Below are positions 1-9,142 of a stretch of 64,000 nucleotides of DNA, in pieces. Where the stretch lies: NCBI GenBank assembly GCA_030323885.1, contig CM059186.1:171973230-172037229 (forward strand), read 5' to 3'. Made by a program: the position numbers and the translations under genes. Every line of letters begins with the position of its first letter. The first letter of the stretch is position 1. The stretch comes from Branchipolynoe longqiensis. Its lineage: Eukaryota > Annelida > Polychaeta > Phyllodocida > Polynoidae. The notes under the pieces were generated by a model. It was not told the origin of the DNA, did no database searches, and saw nothing but the letters and a program-made list of their open reading frames with translations.

Positions 1-147
1 CTAGAGCGGGACTCGAACCCACATCTCTTTGCATTCCGGGCCAGTGTGCTAACCATTACACCACCTAGGCTCCCTGATAACAACACACTCCCCACGCCTA
101 CCTGTCTATGTGGTTACTTGCCTGAGAGGTCAGTGCAGACCACTACA
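1..147 (-). repeat. SINE-B copy, cut by the window edge
   Basis: On the minus strand it has the box A-like TGGTGTAATGGTTAGCACAC and a perfect box B GGTTCGAGTCC. Other copies are at 2512, 43464, 43786, 44105, 47858, 49575, 49905 and 59245. Confidence 0.85.
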
Positions 148-178
148 ATATATTATATATGATGAATTTATTGTATCT

Positions 179-205
179 CATCATCATCATCATCATCATC
201 ATCAT
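179..205. repeat. (ATC)n microsatellite
   Basis: About nine ATC units. Confidence 0.95.
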
Positions 206-354
206 GCTGTCGGTCGCGATGCGACAAAGACTGCTTTCATTACTTGACTGCCGCTCTCCATTTAGCTCTCTGCTGTGAGAGTTGCGTCCATGAGTCGGTC
301 TTAATGTCTCTCAGCTTGAGGTTTCTCTTGATATGTTTTGTGCGGTTGTACATT

Positions 355-638
355 TCATGAAAGCTGCCTGCAAAAGTGTTGAAGTGCTGCTGGCTTTTGC
401 AAGTTACCAGCAGCACTCTCTCGGGGAGCAAATAGAGGTTTCACACCGGCAAGAACATGTCAAGACAGGTGCAAAACTATTTGTCCCTGCAGTGGCTGGT
501 CGGGAGATGTTGGGAGTTCCATACATCAACCATCCTTAATGCTGCCACAGTGACATGGTTTTCTGTTTAGGGTTTGCTCCCTTAGCCTTCGGTTCTGTCA
601 AGGACCTGTACCACAAGGCAGTGGTTTACAACTCTGCA
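355..638. repeat. R1 dispersed repeat, copy 1
   Basis: This 284-bp block is almost identical, without indels, to 58381-58664. It contains a 60-residue frame (MKAACKSVEVLLAFASYQ...) conserved between the copies. No domain is recognised. Confidence 0.85.
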
Positions 639-889
639 ATTTATATACAAAGTGATTAAGCATAAACTGACACATCGCGTCTCGCTTTAACCATGTATTG
701 CTGTACAGGAGGACTATATAAGTCGCTGTATTAGGACCCGTCACAGCTGTTAGACGCACCAGTCCATGAAGGCCAGCATTTCACGGTGCTTCCGACAACA
801 ATTATCTAGCCTTTTTTCACTTCAACTACCTCTTAAAATCAGCCAATCATAATCAAGTTCACACCAAGGAAAGTAAATGCTTGTTTGGT
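639..889. other. Non-coding stretch, nothing recognised
   Basis: No exon, repeat or RNA gene could be supported here. Confidence 0.5.
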
Positions 890-1082
890 GGGGTTTTGTC
901 ATGGTAACATCTAGTCATATCAGGACACGTTCCTTCTTGTGACAATGTGCACTCACTGTAACTTTATAGTGCTGCCCAACTGTAACTGAGTGTACCACCA
1001 GACTACTGCCATTATGGCCACTGAGTGACATTATTCTGATATTGAGCGAATCCAATCCCTACACTCCTCTAGTGAAGCTGAC
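890..1082 (-). repeat. Degenerate SINE-A
   Basis: It carries the tail pieces GTCATATCAGGACA and ACTTTATAGTGCTGCCCA and the order of a reversed SINE-A. It leads straight into a minisatellite. Confidence 0.65.
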
Positions 1083-1503
1083 GGTCAGGCCAGTTTGCGA
1101 CAAGTATCAATTTTGCTTAACTCCACAAGTGTCTAAGTCAGGCCAGGTAGTGACAAGTATCAATTTTGTTTAACTTCACAAGTGTCTAGTCAGGCCAGTT
1201 AGCGACAAGTATCAACAGATCAATTTTGGTTAACTTCACAACTGTCTAGTTAGGTCAGTTAGCGACAAGTATCAATTTTGTTTAACTTCACAAGTGTCTA
1301 GTCAGGCCGCGACAAGTATCAATTTTGTTTAACTTCACAAGTGTCTAAGTCAGGCCAGGTGGCGACAAGTATCACTATTGTTTAACTTCACAAGTGTCTA
1401 GTCAGGCCAGGTAGCGACAAATATCAATTTTGGTTAACTTCACAAATGTCTAGTCAGGCCAGCTAGCGAAAAGTATCAATTTTGTTTAACTTCGCAAGGG
1501 TCC
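1083..1503. repeat. Minisatellite of about 53 bp, eight units, derived from SINE-A
   Basis: GTCAGGCCAG and GCGACAAGTATCAATTTTG recur about every 46-62 bp. The motif GCGACAAGTATCAATTTTG is part of every reversed SINE-A copy (for example near 2407), so the array grew from a SINE segment. Confidence 0.9.
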
Positions 1504-1712
1504 TTGGACAGATGATTGATTGTAAGTTTTAGAAATATCGCAGAATACAAGCTGACCATTTGTCACGGTGAATATGGCCTTTGCTGCCAATATGTCGCTA
1601 AGCAACCACCAATCATTCAACCAATCACCATATATCATCAGTTTGAGTAGGTCGAGGTTCGAGCCACAACCTGTATCCCGAGAAAAGGAAAGTAGGTTAC
1701 AATGATTGATAA

Positions 1713-2060
1713 AAACTGCATAGTCCGATGAAGCATCAAGTTTTCAAATTCAAAACAATTATCTAGATTTGATTCTACATATCTAACGCACACCTCAGTG
1801 CACTTATTAAGTTTTTGTTGCCACGTAGAAGGGAACACGGAGTCAATTTAATAGAACTTGTTACTGCAGAAGCCTGTGGTATCAGAGTTTTAGTGTGCTG
1901 GCCAAAATTATTTTCACATGTTTGAATTTCAAATATCTCAAAAGGTAGCCATTTCAATTAAAAGTTACTTCAAACTAAAGTAAGGTAGATTATAATGATC
2001 AATTTAATATACTTATCTCAGAAAAATGTCAGAAACGTAAAACCATCGGACGATGCAACT
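1713..2060. repeat. M1 MITE copy
   Basis: The ends are CTGCATAGTCCGATG and CATCGGACGATGCAACT, followed by TTAA. The length of about 348 bp fits the family. Confidence 0.85.
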
Positions 2061-2104
2061 TTAACCCAATATATATACATCTCTTCCTCCTTTCTTCTTT
2101 TCTT

Positions 2105-2157
2105 CCTTTTGTTAATAAATGGGGGAAACTCAAAACCATCGGATTATGTACCTTTAA
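2105..2157. repeat. M1 MITE terminal fragment
   Basis: AAACCATCGGATTATGTACC next to TTTAA is one M1 end only. Confidence 0.6.
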
Positions 2158-2194
2158 GGCATGGATCCTCTCGTCATTCCATGATTTGTTTGCT

Positions 2195-2511
2195 CGTTGT
2201 TGCTTTACATCCTAGCAACATCTAAGGTCATATCAAGATGGGTACCAACTTGTGACTCTGCGCACTCATGGCCACTTTATAGTGCAGCACCACTGGGAAA
2301 TCAGGCCACCCGCACCATTACCCAATATCCCACTCGGTCACATTATCCTGACACTGAGCTAACCAGTCATTGCTCTATCCTATTAATGCCGAGCGCCAGG
2401 CTAGGAAGCGACAAGTATCAATTTTGTAAGTCTTTGTTTAAACTCGGCTGGGATTCTAATACCCTACCTTCCGCATGCGAAGCCTGCGCTCTACCGATTC
2501 GGCGTATCTAA
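2195..2511 (-). repeat. SINE-A copy
   Basis: The reversed copy runs from the 3' tail CATCTAAGGTCATATCAAGA to the tRNA-like head near 2490-2511. Confidence 0.85.
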
Positions 2512-2655
2512 GCAGCATTCAAACCCACAGTTCTTGCCAGTCTGGGGCTTGTGTCCTAACCATTAGGTTCTCTAAGCCCCCTGATGCAATCACTCGATCC
2601 ACGCATATCTCTATATGTGGCTCCTTGCCTGAGATATCAGTGCAGACTACGTTTA
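2512..2655 (-). repeat. SINE-B copy, diverged
   Basis: CCTAACCATTAGGTTC and CTTGCCTGAGATATCAGTGC match the family in reverse orientation. Confidence 0.7.
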
Positions 2656-2696
2656 TAATAATAAATACTTTTTTTTTTTAAATCCAAAACATTCCC

Positions 2697-2790
2697 ATCC
2701 TGATATTCCCATAAGATTGATTGATTGACTGGTGTTTGCTTTACGCCCGTGTCGGCAGCGATGGCCATATTCACGGCGAGAATTGTTTAA
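2697..2790. repeat. Dispersed repeat 'GTGTCGGCAGC' fragment
   Basis: GATTGATTGATTG, GTGTCGGCAGC and GGCCATATTCACGG recur at about 1560-1600 (reversed), 20156-20216 and 23217-23280. Confidence 0.7.
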
Positions 2791-2909
2791 CTTGTATTCT
2801 GTCCATTTTCATTCAACCATCGCAACCAACAACACAAAAACAAGCAACCTAAAATCAGCACTCACTCGATACTTATGAAAGGACAGAAACCCATAAATGA
2901 ATTTTTTAA

Positions 2910-3157
2910 ATAAAGTTACAGTCAGTTTTGAGTTTGAATAATTTTTATGAGATAAATATATTGAATTGATGGGTATAATCTACCTAACTTTAATTTGAAG
3001 TAACTTTTATCTTAAATGGCTAACCCTGGAGATATATGAAGTGCAAACATTCAAAATTAATTTTGACAAGCACGCCAAAACTATGACACCACAAGCTTCT
3101 GCAGTAACAGGTTCTATTAAATTGACTCAGCAATTATTTTTAATAAGCGCTTCAATA
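2910..3157. repeat. M1 MITE, left part, interrupted by DIRS
   Basis: It follows the M1 consensus from TTAA near 2906 up to GCGCTTCAATA and resumes at 8553. Confidence 0.85.
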
Positions 3158-3275
3158 TAGTATAGTTATACGAGTCTTACCTTGGTACAGATGATGGATA
3201 ACTGTTGTTTTACCGAGGTATAAGCCTCGGATAGATGTGGGCTAGGGAGAGATAAGCACGTCCGGTACCAGCAAT
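3158..3275. repeat. DIRS 3' terminal repeat
   Basis: Positions 3242-3275 (CTAGGGAGAGATAAGCACGT and onward) are a perfect inverted copy of 8491-8524. The outer part, 3158-3246, is the reverse complement of 3382-3471 in the internal complementary region. Confidence 0.9.
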
Positions 3276-3381
3276 CTTAACCTACTTATTGAGGATAAAA
3301 ATGACTTTCAAACAATGGATACTATTACTTTACCGAAAAGGTACACCAACGGAATAGATGTGGCAAGGTGTGGCGGGAGGG

Positions 3382-3512
3382 CCCTAGCCCACATCTATCC
3401 GAGGCTTATACCTCGGTAAAACAACAGTTATCCATCATCTGTACCAAGGTAAGACTCGTATAACTATACTATTTTACCTCGGTAAACAGCCTCAGGCTAG
3501 CCTCAGGCTAGG
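3382..3512. repeat. DIRS internal complementary region
   Basis: Bases 3382-3471 are complementary to the outer 3' terminus (3158-3246). Bases 3472-3500 are complementary to the outer 5' terminus (8524-8552). The two termini therefore abut in this region, as they would in a circle. A short internal duplication (CCTCAGGCTAG twice) follows. Confidence 0.9.
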
Positions 3513-3599
3513 GAGACCTTTACATAATTCATTTTTATCCTTAATATCATTCTTTCTTATTATTATAACATTCTAAATTTTTGTTCTCACCTATTCTTG

Positions 3600-4709
3600 T
3601 TAGTTGGCGAGAAGACGCTTTGCAACGCCGGTAGGCTTTTCTAGTCGTTTATTATAATGTTTTGCAAACGACTTAGCCGTCTTCCAGCCTGCATGCGCTA
3701 GTATTCTTTTCACAGAAATACCAAGCACCCGTGCCTTGGAGACCATGGCTCCTCTAGTTGAGTGGGAAGAGTATTTACTCGTATCCACTCCAGCCAATTT
3801 CAACACCGTAATTGTCCATCTGGCAAGTGTGTCTCGTGAAATCGCCTTATGTGGCTTTATAAAGCTCACTAATAGTTGTTGTGATGCACGTAAATCCTTT
3901 GTCTTGTATATATAAGCCCGTATGACCGACACAACACATAATTTCCGATCATTCGGAAAACAGTCTAAGTGAACCGTTGATAAAGGGTCACCTAACGTGT
4001 TTGATTTAAGCAATTTTTCTAAATCAAATGTAGCTTGTTCCATGTCTATTTCTAATCCAGTTAAGGATAAAGCAACAATCGTCTGTCCTCTGTGTCCGGT
4101 TACTAACAATAACAGGACCGCGACCTTAAAACCTAACTGTTTTATATCTAACCACGAGTTGTGAGGCCAAGCCTGAAACAACTTAAATACTATAGAAACA
4201 TCCCAAAACCGACTATACTTTGGTTTTGGAGGATTCCTTTGATAAATTGAACGAAGTAAATAACAAATAACATAATGTTTTCCAACTGTTTCGCCATCAA
4301 TTCTAGGTAATATAATTGATAACGCACACCTCGCCGCATTAATCGATCCAAAGGAAAGTCCTTCATCCTCTAGAGAACGAAGAAACCGAGCTACTTGTGA
4401 AATCTTTGGATTTGTTGGTTTAACTTTCATTAACAAACAATGTACACCCCATTTCTTTAAATAGGTTGTATACATTTTGACAGTTCCTGGCCTCCAGGCA
4501 TCCGATACTATCCTATCCTCAGTAATTCTGTCCAATCCAAATTGCTGTAGCTGCTTCCTTAGAAAAGGAATGCCAATAGGGGCGTCGTTGACACGTCGCC
4601 GTGAACCACTAGCGGTTCGTGGTGCGTCAGATTCCCGAGTTTTCTTGGGAATCGTATACGATCTTTTGCCAGTTGTGAAACTGCTGGCAGCCAAGGTTGC
4701 GTGTCCCAA
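3600..4709 (-). CDS. DIRS tyrosine recombinase (integrase)
   Basis: This is a 369-residue YR that would integrate the circular DNA copy of the element. The catalytic set is visible: Arg207 in TGHRGQT, a Lys near 235 (LLKSNT), His316 and Arg319 in HSTRG, His339/Trp342 in HAGW, and Tyr352 in KHYNK. An N-terminal SAM-like core-binding domain spans roughly residues 55-150. The first 50 residues overlap the 3' end of the RT ORF by 151 bp in another frame, as is common in DIRS elements. The usable start may lie after the printed Met1. The ORF is intact, so the protein could still act. Confidence 0.92.
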   Translation of the reverse strand: MGHATLAASSFTTGKRSYTIPKKTRESDAPRTASGSRRRVNDAPIGIPFLRKQLQQFGLDRITEDRIVSDAWRPGTVKMYTTYLKKWGVHCLLMKVKPTNPKISQVARFLRSLEDEGLSFGSINAARCALSIILPRIDGETVGKHYVICYLLRSIYQRNPPKPKYSRFWDVSIVFKLFQAWPHNSWLDIKQLGFKVAVLLLLVTGHRGQTIVALSLTGLEIDMEQATFDLEKLLKSNTLGDPLSTVHLDCFPNDRKLCVVSVIRAYIYKTKDLRASQQLLVSFIKPHKAISRDTLARWTITVLKLAGVDTSKYSSHSTRGAMVSKARVLGISVKRILAHAGWKTAKSFAKHYNKRLEKPTGVAKRLLAN

Positions 4710-6409
4710 TCGGGCACCACCAGTATCGCATGTGTCCCTTCCAAGCCGATTTTTCTCACTACTCGGCTGATAATGCTAAATGGTGGGAAAATATAAAAAT
4801 AATTATTTTCCCAAGTAATAGCAAACGCATCTACTTTCCAAGCATCCGGTTCAGGATGCCAAGAAACATAACAGGGTAACTTGTTATTATTTTGTGATGC
4901 AAATAAGTCAACTTCAGGTGTACCCCATTTTTCACAAACGAAGTTAAACAAAGGTGTAGAGAGAGACCACTCTAAATGGTCATGGAAATTTCTACTTTTA
5001 TAATCTGCAAGTGTATTTTGTGACCCTGGAATATGCGCTACAGTCAGCCAGACTTGTTGAGCCTGTGCCCAGTTCCAAATCAGTTTAGATAACTGATTGC
5101 AAGACTTTGATTTGGTTCCACCCATGTTACGAATATATGCCATGGCAGTAGTATTATCAGTTAGTATTCTAACCTGTGATTTATTTATCTTTACTAAACT
5201 ACGTAAGCCCAGATAAATAGCACGCAATTCTAGTGCATTAATATAGTCTGATTTTTCATCATCAAGCCATCTACCTCCTGTTGTGACCCCATCTCGATGA
5301 GCTCCCCAACCTTCTAACGAAGCATCAGTAGTAATTACTGTATTAGGTTCCGCCATGCGGATTGGATTTGGTGAACTTGCTATATGTTGCATCCACCATC
5401 CAATATCCTGTAACCCTTCTTGCGAAATAAACATCTTTCGCTCAAAATTGCCTTTAGTTCGTGTTAACGCTAAATTTTTATCTATTTCTAGCGACTTAAT
5501 ATGGGCCTTCCCATATAACACAGCAGGTGCATATGAGGTCATTATGCCAATAAGAACAGCAACCTGTCTAATTTTTGGCTTTGATAACTTAATAAGCTGA
5601 GTCGCTGTAGTCATAAACTTAATTAGTTTTTGTTCTGTTATCGACACTGTAAGGGACTGTGTATCCAGAATAAACCCTAAACATTTGAGTTGTTTTGTTG
5701 GTTTAAACACTGACTTTTGTTGATGTACATAAAACCCCAATTTAGTGAGTAATGCACATAAATCCAAAACTGCATTCACACAACCAATTTGTGTTGATGC
5801 TATAATAAAAGAATCATCTATGTATGGAAACATTACGTGACCCCTCCTCGCCATTACCGAGAAAACAGGTTTAAGCAATTTAGTAAATAAACGTGGCGCA
5901 CAAGCTAAGCCATTCGGCATGCAGGCAAACTCATAGAGTTGGTTATCCCAAATAAATCGAAGAAATTTTCGGTATTGTTCCATTATGGGAAGCGTATAAT
6001 ATGCATCCTGTAAATCAACACTAGCCATCCACGCATCTGGTGTAATCAGATCTCGTGCCGTATCTAGAGAGAACATTTTAAAATGTCGATATTCCACCCT
6101 TTTATTAAGGATTGTTAAATCCAGGATCATTCGAACATCACCATTAGGCTTCGGTCTCGAGAAAATGTTTGAAATAAACTGTCCTGAACAGTGTGTCACT
6201 TTTTGTATAATTCCTTTCTCAAAGAATTTATGTACCTGTTTAGTTAGTGCCTCTCGTTCAACTGGTTGAATGTTATATGGAAAAGGTATTATACTTTGTA
6301 CAGGAATTTGTGTAAAGGGAATGTGAACACCCCTAACTATTTTTATAATTTCTTGGTCACTAGTAATTTTGTGCCACTCAGAAATATGATTACTAATATT
6401 ACCAGCCAC
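4559..6409 (-). CDS. DIRS reverse transcriptase / RNase H polyprotein
   Basis: The ORF is intact at 616 residues. The RT domain (about 50-250) has VDLQDAYY with Asp132 and FPYIDDSF with Asp198/199. RNase H (about 355-475) carries TTDAS (Asp362), ALELRA (Glu394), LTDNTTA (Asp418) and LADYKSR (Asp469). A C-terminal segment (about 495-575) has VDLFASQNNNKLPCYVSWHP, FPPF and AILVVPDW. This arrangement resembles the DAM-like methyltransferase tail reported for DIRS polyproteins; that assignment is tentative. The ORF overlaps the YR gene in a different frame. Its N-terminus may begin further upstream, since the first Met is used only by convention. Confidence 0.93.
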   Translation of the reverse strand: MAGNISNHISEWHKITSDQEIIKIVRGVHIPFTQIPVQSIIPFPYNIQPVEREALTKQVHKFFEKGIIQKVTHCSGQFISNIFSRPKPNGDVRMILDLTILNKRVEYRHFKMFSLDTARDLITPDAWMASVDLQDAYYTLPIMEQYRKFLRFIWDNQLYEFACMPNGLACAPRLFTKLLKPVFSVMARRGHVMFPYIDDSFIIASTQIGCVNAVLDLCALLTKLGFYVHQQKSVFKPTKQLKCLGFILDTQSLTVSITEQKLIKFMTTATQLIKLSKPKIRQVAVLIGIMTSYAPAVLYGKAHIKSLEIDKNLALTRTKGNFERKMFISQEGLQDIGWWMQHIASSPNPIRMAEPNTVITTDASLEGWGAHRDGVTTGGRWLDDEKSDYINALELRAIYLGLRSLVKINKSQVRILTDNTTAMAYIRNMGGTKSKSCNQLSKLIWNWAQAQQVWLTVAHIPGSQNTLADYKSRNFHDHLEWSLSTPLFNFVCEKWGTPEVDLFASQNNNKLPCYVSWHPEPDAWKVDAFAITWENNYFYIFPPFSIISRVVRKIGLEGTHAILVVPDWDTQPWLPAVSQLAKDRIRFPRKLGNLTHHEPLVVHGDVSTTPLLAFLF

Positions 6410-6474
6410 AAAGTTGCTTACAGTTTGTGTGTTTTTAGAGGCTTCAGGGACTTGTAAAGTTTGTGTTTGGACCT

Positions 6475-7829
6475 CTACTTGGACCCGCCCCTGGGGAAAG
6501 GTCTCGACGAGTTGAACCCTCGGCCTATTGGCCGTGCGGTGTTGTCGGTCCAGCCTGGGCGAGCTCCCCGGCCCCGAAACCCTTGACCGAAGTTTGAACT
6601 CGGTCTGGTTCCTCTGGTGAACCGTCGTGGACGAAAATCCCCTCGTGACTTTTTGAAACGAGGAGCTTCCTGTTTCTTCTTGCCATCCATGTTTTTGCCA
6701 CTCTTGGCTGCAGTCTCTACCTCTTTATAGAGGTATTGTAGTTGACCGCCAAACATCTTGGTGTTATCTAAAGGTTTCCCTTTAATCGGCTCTGGAGAAG
6801 ATAAAGCGTAAACTCCTTCCCCTCATTATCAGTAACCTTCTTAGAGCGAGCCACTTCCTTGCCAGCATCTGTGCAAACTGACTTGAAGACATTTTCATAT
6901 CTTCGAAACGACATTGCAGTGCCGCTAGCACTGCAATGCCTTTGTCCATTGTCTTAGCCAAAGACGAGAACTTATTTTCACTCTGCATCCTATTAGCCAC
7001 AGGAACAATAGCTGTTAGGGTAGCCAACACTGCCTTATGCACTGTGTGCAACACATCCTCAAACTTCTTACGGTCATCCGTCATATTGACATCCCGATCC
7101 ATTTCTTTAATGATGGGAGTTGGGAACACCCTTTATGCCTGTTAACTCATCTCCTAACTTGGAGATAACCTCCGCCGGTTTGAACGTGCGAAAATGACCA
7201 TTCACGGCCTCGCGCATAAGCGTAGTGGTTTTAACCCGCTTAGCCTTTGGCTTCTCCACCTTCTTAGCCACTTTAGTGCCAATGTCCACATAGACCCCTT
7301 CATAAATGGTTCCGTAGAAGTCTGATTCCGTAGAAGTAGACTCAGTGGACGAATCAGAAGAAGAATATTTCCTCTTCCTCTTCTTCTTTTTGGACTTAGT
7401 CTTCCGCTTTTTGCGAAAACCAGTCTCTGCCCGCTCCTTGGTGAATTCATCACCCGAAGAAATCACCTGTTTCTTCTTCTTCCTCCGTTTAGGAGAAGGA
7501 GGAGGAGGAGCCTTAAGCTCCACCGCCGAGTCTGTGTCCAAGAAATCCTCAAACGAATCCTCTTGGACACTCGGCCTACGCCGCTTCCGAGACACAGGCG
7601 AATTGGCAGTCAAGATGTGGCTTTCCAATCGTGCAAAGCGAGCCTCCCAATCTGGAGGCGCAGGCACCTCAGGCACTGCGTCCTCGTCCGGGTCGGAGAG
7701 GATATGCGCCCGGGGCTGTGTCGACGGCCCTGCCGACAACACAGGTGAGGAGTCGTACTCCTCGTCCACTCCACTCGGAACACGCCCCTCGGCTGCTGCT
7801 GCACCGCGCTTACTCCGCTTCGTGGCCAT
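6475..7829 (-). pseudogene. DIRS gag-like gene with two frameshifts
   Basis: The start is ATG at 7829 (MATKRSKRGAAAAEGR). The first frame runs to 7107. It has a Lys/Arg-rich tract near the middle (KRRKKKKQ, KSKKKKRKRK) followed by a Ser-rich stretch, which suggests nucleic-acid binding. A shift leads into 6782-7129 (KEMDRDVNMTDDRKKFEDVL and on), and a second into 6475-6756, ending in an Arg/Gly/Phe-rich tail (FRGRGARPGW, FNSSRPFPRGG). The order of basic region, helical middle and RG-rich tail fits a DIRS Gag. No zinc knuckle is seen. Either the copy is decayed or two sequence errors are present. Confidence 0.75.
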
Positions 7830-7839
7830 CGGGAGCTGA

Positions 7840-8490
7840 AACAAATATTTTTGGTCAGTCCCGGTATATATATATGTCACAATATGGTTGTTTCAAACTC
7901 ATTTGGACATCTATTGGTGTTAGAGAACGTGTTTATACCGTTATAACACAGGCGTAATAAGCTAAATTTGTGCGTGGGTTGTGGGTCAAGCCCAAACCTT
8001 ACGCGGGGTCGGGACCAGTGTATCGGCCCGCCCATCCCTCTGTTCCGCACACTTCTCCCACCTGTGACTACTACGTCAACAAGTTGGAGAAAATGCTACG
8101 AAACTCGGAGAAACGCCTGAAAAAGTTTTGTCTAGGGGAGTCTATAAAAGAAACCCAGGAGCATCTCCAACATTACTCTCTATTAGAGTAGGGCGAAACC
8201 CACATCTCTACCCATAGTCACACGGTGACCCAGGTGTTGACATAACCGCTAATGACCGGTTTGGTTCCTTCGAGAAACCCACTCGAGTGTTCTATCCTTG
8301 GTTGTTTATAACCAAATAACTCGTCCAAATTGGACCAACGAAAGTCTAAACTTTCCATAATGATGCTCTAATGCATCATAATTAAGCTAACCACAGTTTT
8401 TATTATACTTACTGCGTATTTGCTTGTATGTAGACTAATTTTGCCGGAGCAACCCAACGACACGTTATCCAGTCGTGAGTTGTATATGCT
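7840..8490. other. DIRS 5' untranslated region
   Basis: There is no coding signal between the gag start and the 5' terminal repeat. A TATA-like TCTATAAAAG lies on the plus strand at 8141-8150, antisense to the genes. No comparable TATA was noticed on the sense strand. Confidence 0.5.
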
Positions 8491-8552
8491 AATTGCTGGT
8501 ACCGGACGTGCTTATCTCTCCCTAGCCTGAGGCTGTTTACCGAGGTAAAATA
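8491..8552. repeat. DIRS 5' terminal repeat
   Basis: Read on the minus strand it begins near TTTTACCTCGGTAAACAGCC and continues CTAGGGAGAGATAAGCACGT. The inner 34 bp are a perfect inverted match to the 3' terminal repeat, and the outer 29 bp match the internal complementary region. Confidence 0.9.
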
Positions 8553-8629
8553 TAAATAGATATGTAGAATTAAATCTAGGTGGGGGGTTTTATTTTTGAA
8601 AATTTGATGCTTCATCGGACTATGCAGCT
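8553..8629. repeat. M1 MITE, right part, interrupted by DIRS
   Basis: It resumes at ATATGTAGAATTAAATCTAG and ends CATCGGACTATGCAGCT before TTAA 8630-8633. Confidence 0.88.
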
Positions 8630-8651
8630 TTAAAGACACATGTTCTTTGAA

Positions 8652-8992
8652 AAGGAAAGCTTGTTTTATTTAACGATGCCTCTAGAGCGCATTGATTTTC
8701 ATATCATCAGCTATTGGACGTCAAACACATGGTCATTCTGACATATTTCTTTGGAGGAAACCAGCTACCGCCACATAGGCTTCTCTTTCCGATAAGCAGC
8801 AATGGGTCTTTTATATGCACTTTCCCACAGACAGGACAGCACATACCCCAGCCTTTGATGAACCAGTTGTGGACCACTGGTTGGAATGGAAAATGACCCA
8901 AACTGCAAATGGGTCCACTGAGCAGGATCGATAGGATCACCGACACCGTCACAGGTGGACACTCTACCGTCTGAGCTACGCCCCGCTCCCCG
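8652..8992 (-). repeat. SINE-C, mollusc-type tRNA SINE
   Basis: On the minus strand it starts GGGGCGTAGCTCAGACGGTA with a good box A. It continues through TCCAACCAGTGGTCCACAAC and CTATTGGAC-like blocks to TTTAAATAAAA-type 3' text (CGTTAAATAAAACAAG). I recognise this family from molluscan sequences. A second body copy is at 49130-49365. Confidence 0.85.
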
Positions 8993-9008
8993 TGTTCTTT
9001 GATTTCAC

Positions 9009-9142
9009 CTGATGTCCATGGAGTGTGTAGAAGAGCCGACCTTCCAGCAGGTCGAGCACTTTGAGGGTCGAGTCATCAGACCCTGTGATCAGATAGTTGC
9101 CACTCGAGTGGAACGACAAACTGTTGACAGCCGCTGTGTGTG
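9009..9142 (-). CDS. POC1: POC1 exon, blade 6
   Basis: The acceptor is TTTTTTTACAG and the donor is GTGAAATC. The exon encodes [20 protein letters not shown] and continues to [13 protein letters not shown]. The next expected exon (GPATTVAFS-like, blade 7) was not found between 1 and 9008. The intron therefore probably exceeds 9 kb and contains the DIRS element. Confidence 0.94.

Larger units (their letters stand above)
3158..8552 (-). mobile_element. DIRS-type tyrosine-recombinase retrotransposon, structurally complete
   Basis: On the minus strand the order is terminal repeat (8552-8491), gag (7829-6475, frameshifted), RT/RNase H (6409-4559), tyrosine recombinase (4709-3600), internal complementary region (3512-3382) and terminal repeat (3275-3158). 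DIRS elements replicate through a circular DNA that YR integrates without a target duplication. Both flanks belong to one interrupted M1 MITE (left part ending 3157, right part from 8553), so the boundaries are set independently. A match to a full M1 copy shows no target duplication beyond a possible shared TA. RT, RNase H and YR catalytic residues are all present; only gag is broken. Confidence 0.93.

Noticed and set aside
1083..1503. CRISPR-like array
   Set aside because: Units are contiguous without unique spacers and derive from a SINE in a metazoan genome.
7345..7839. Long plus-strand ORF opposite the DIRS gag
   Set aside because: Shadow of the Lys/Glu/Ser-rich gag frame; no domain and no independent support.
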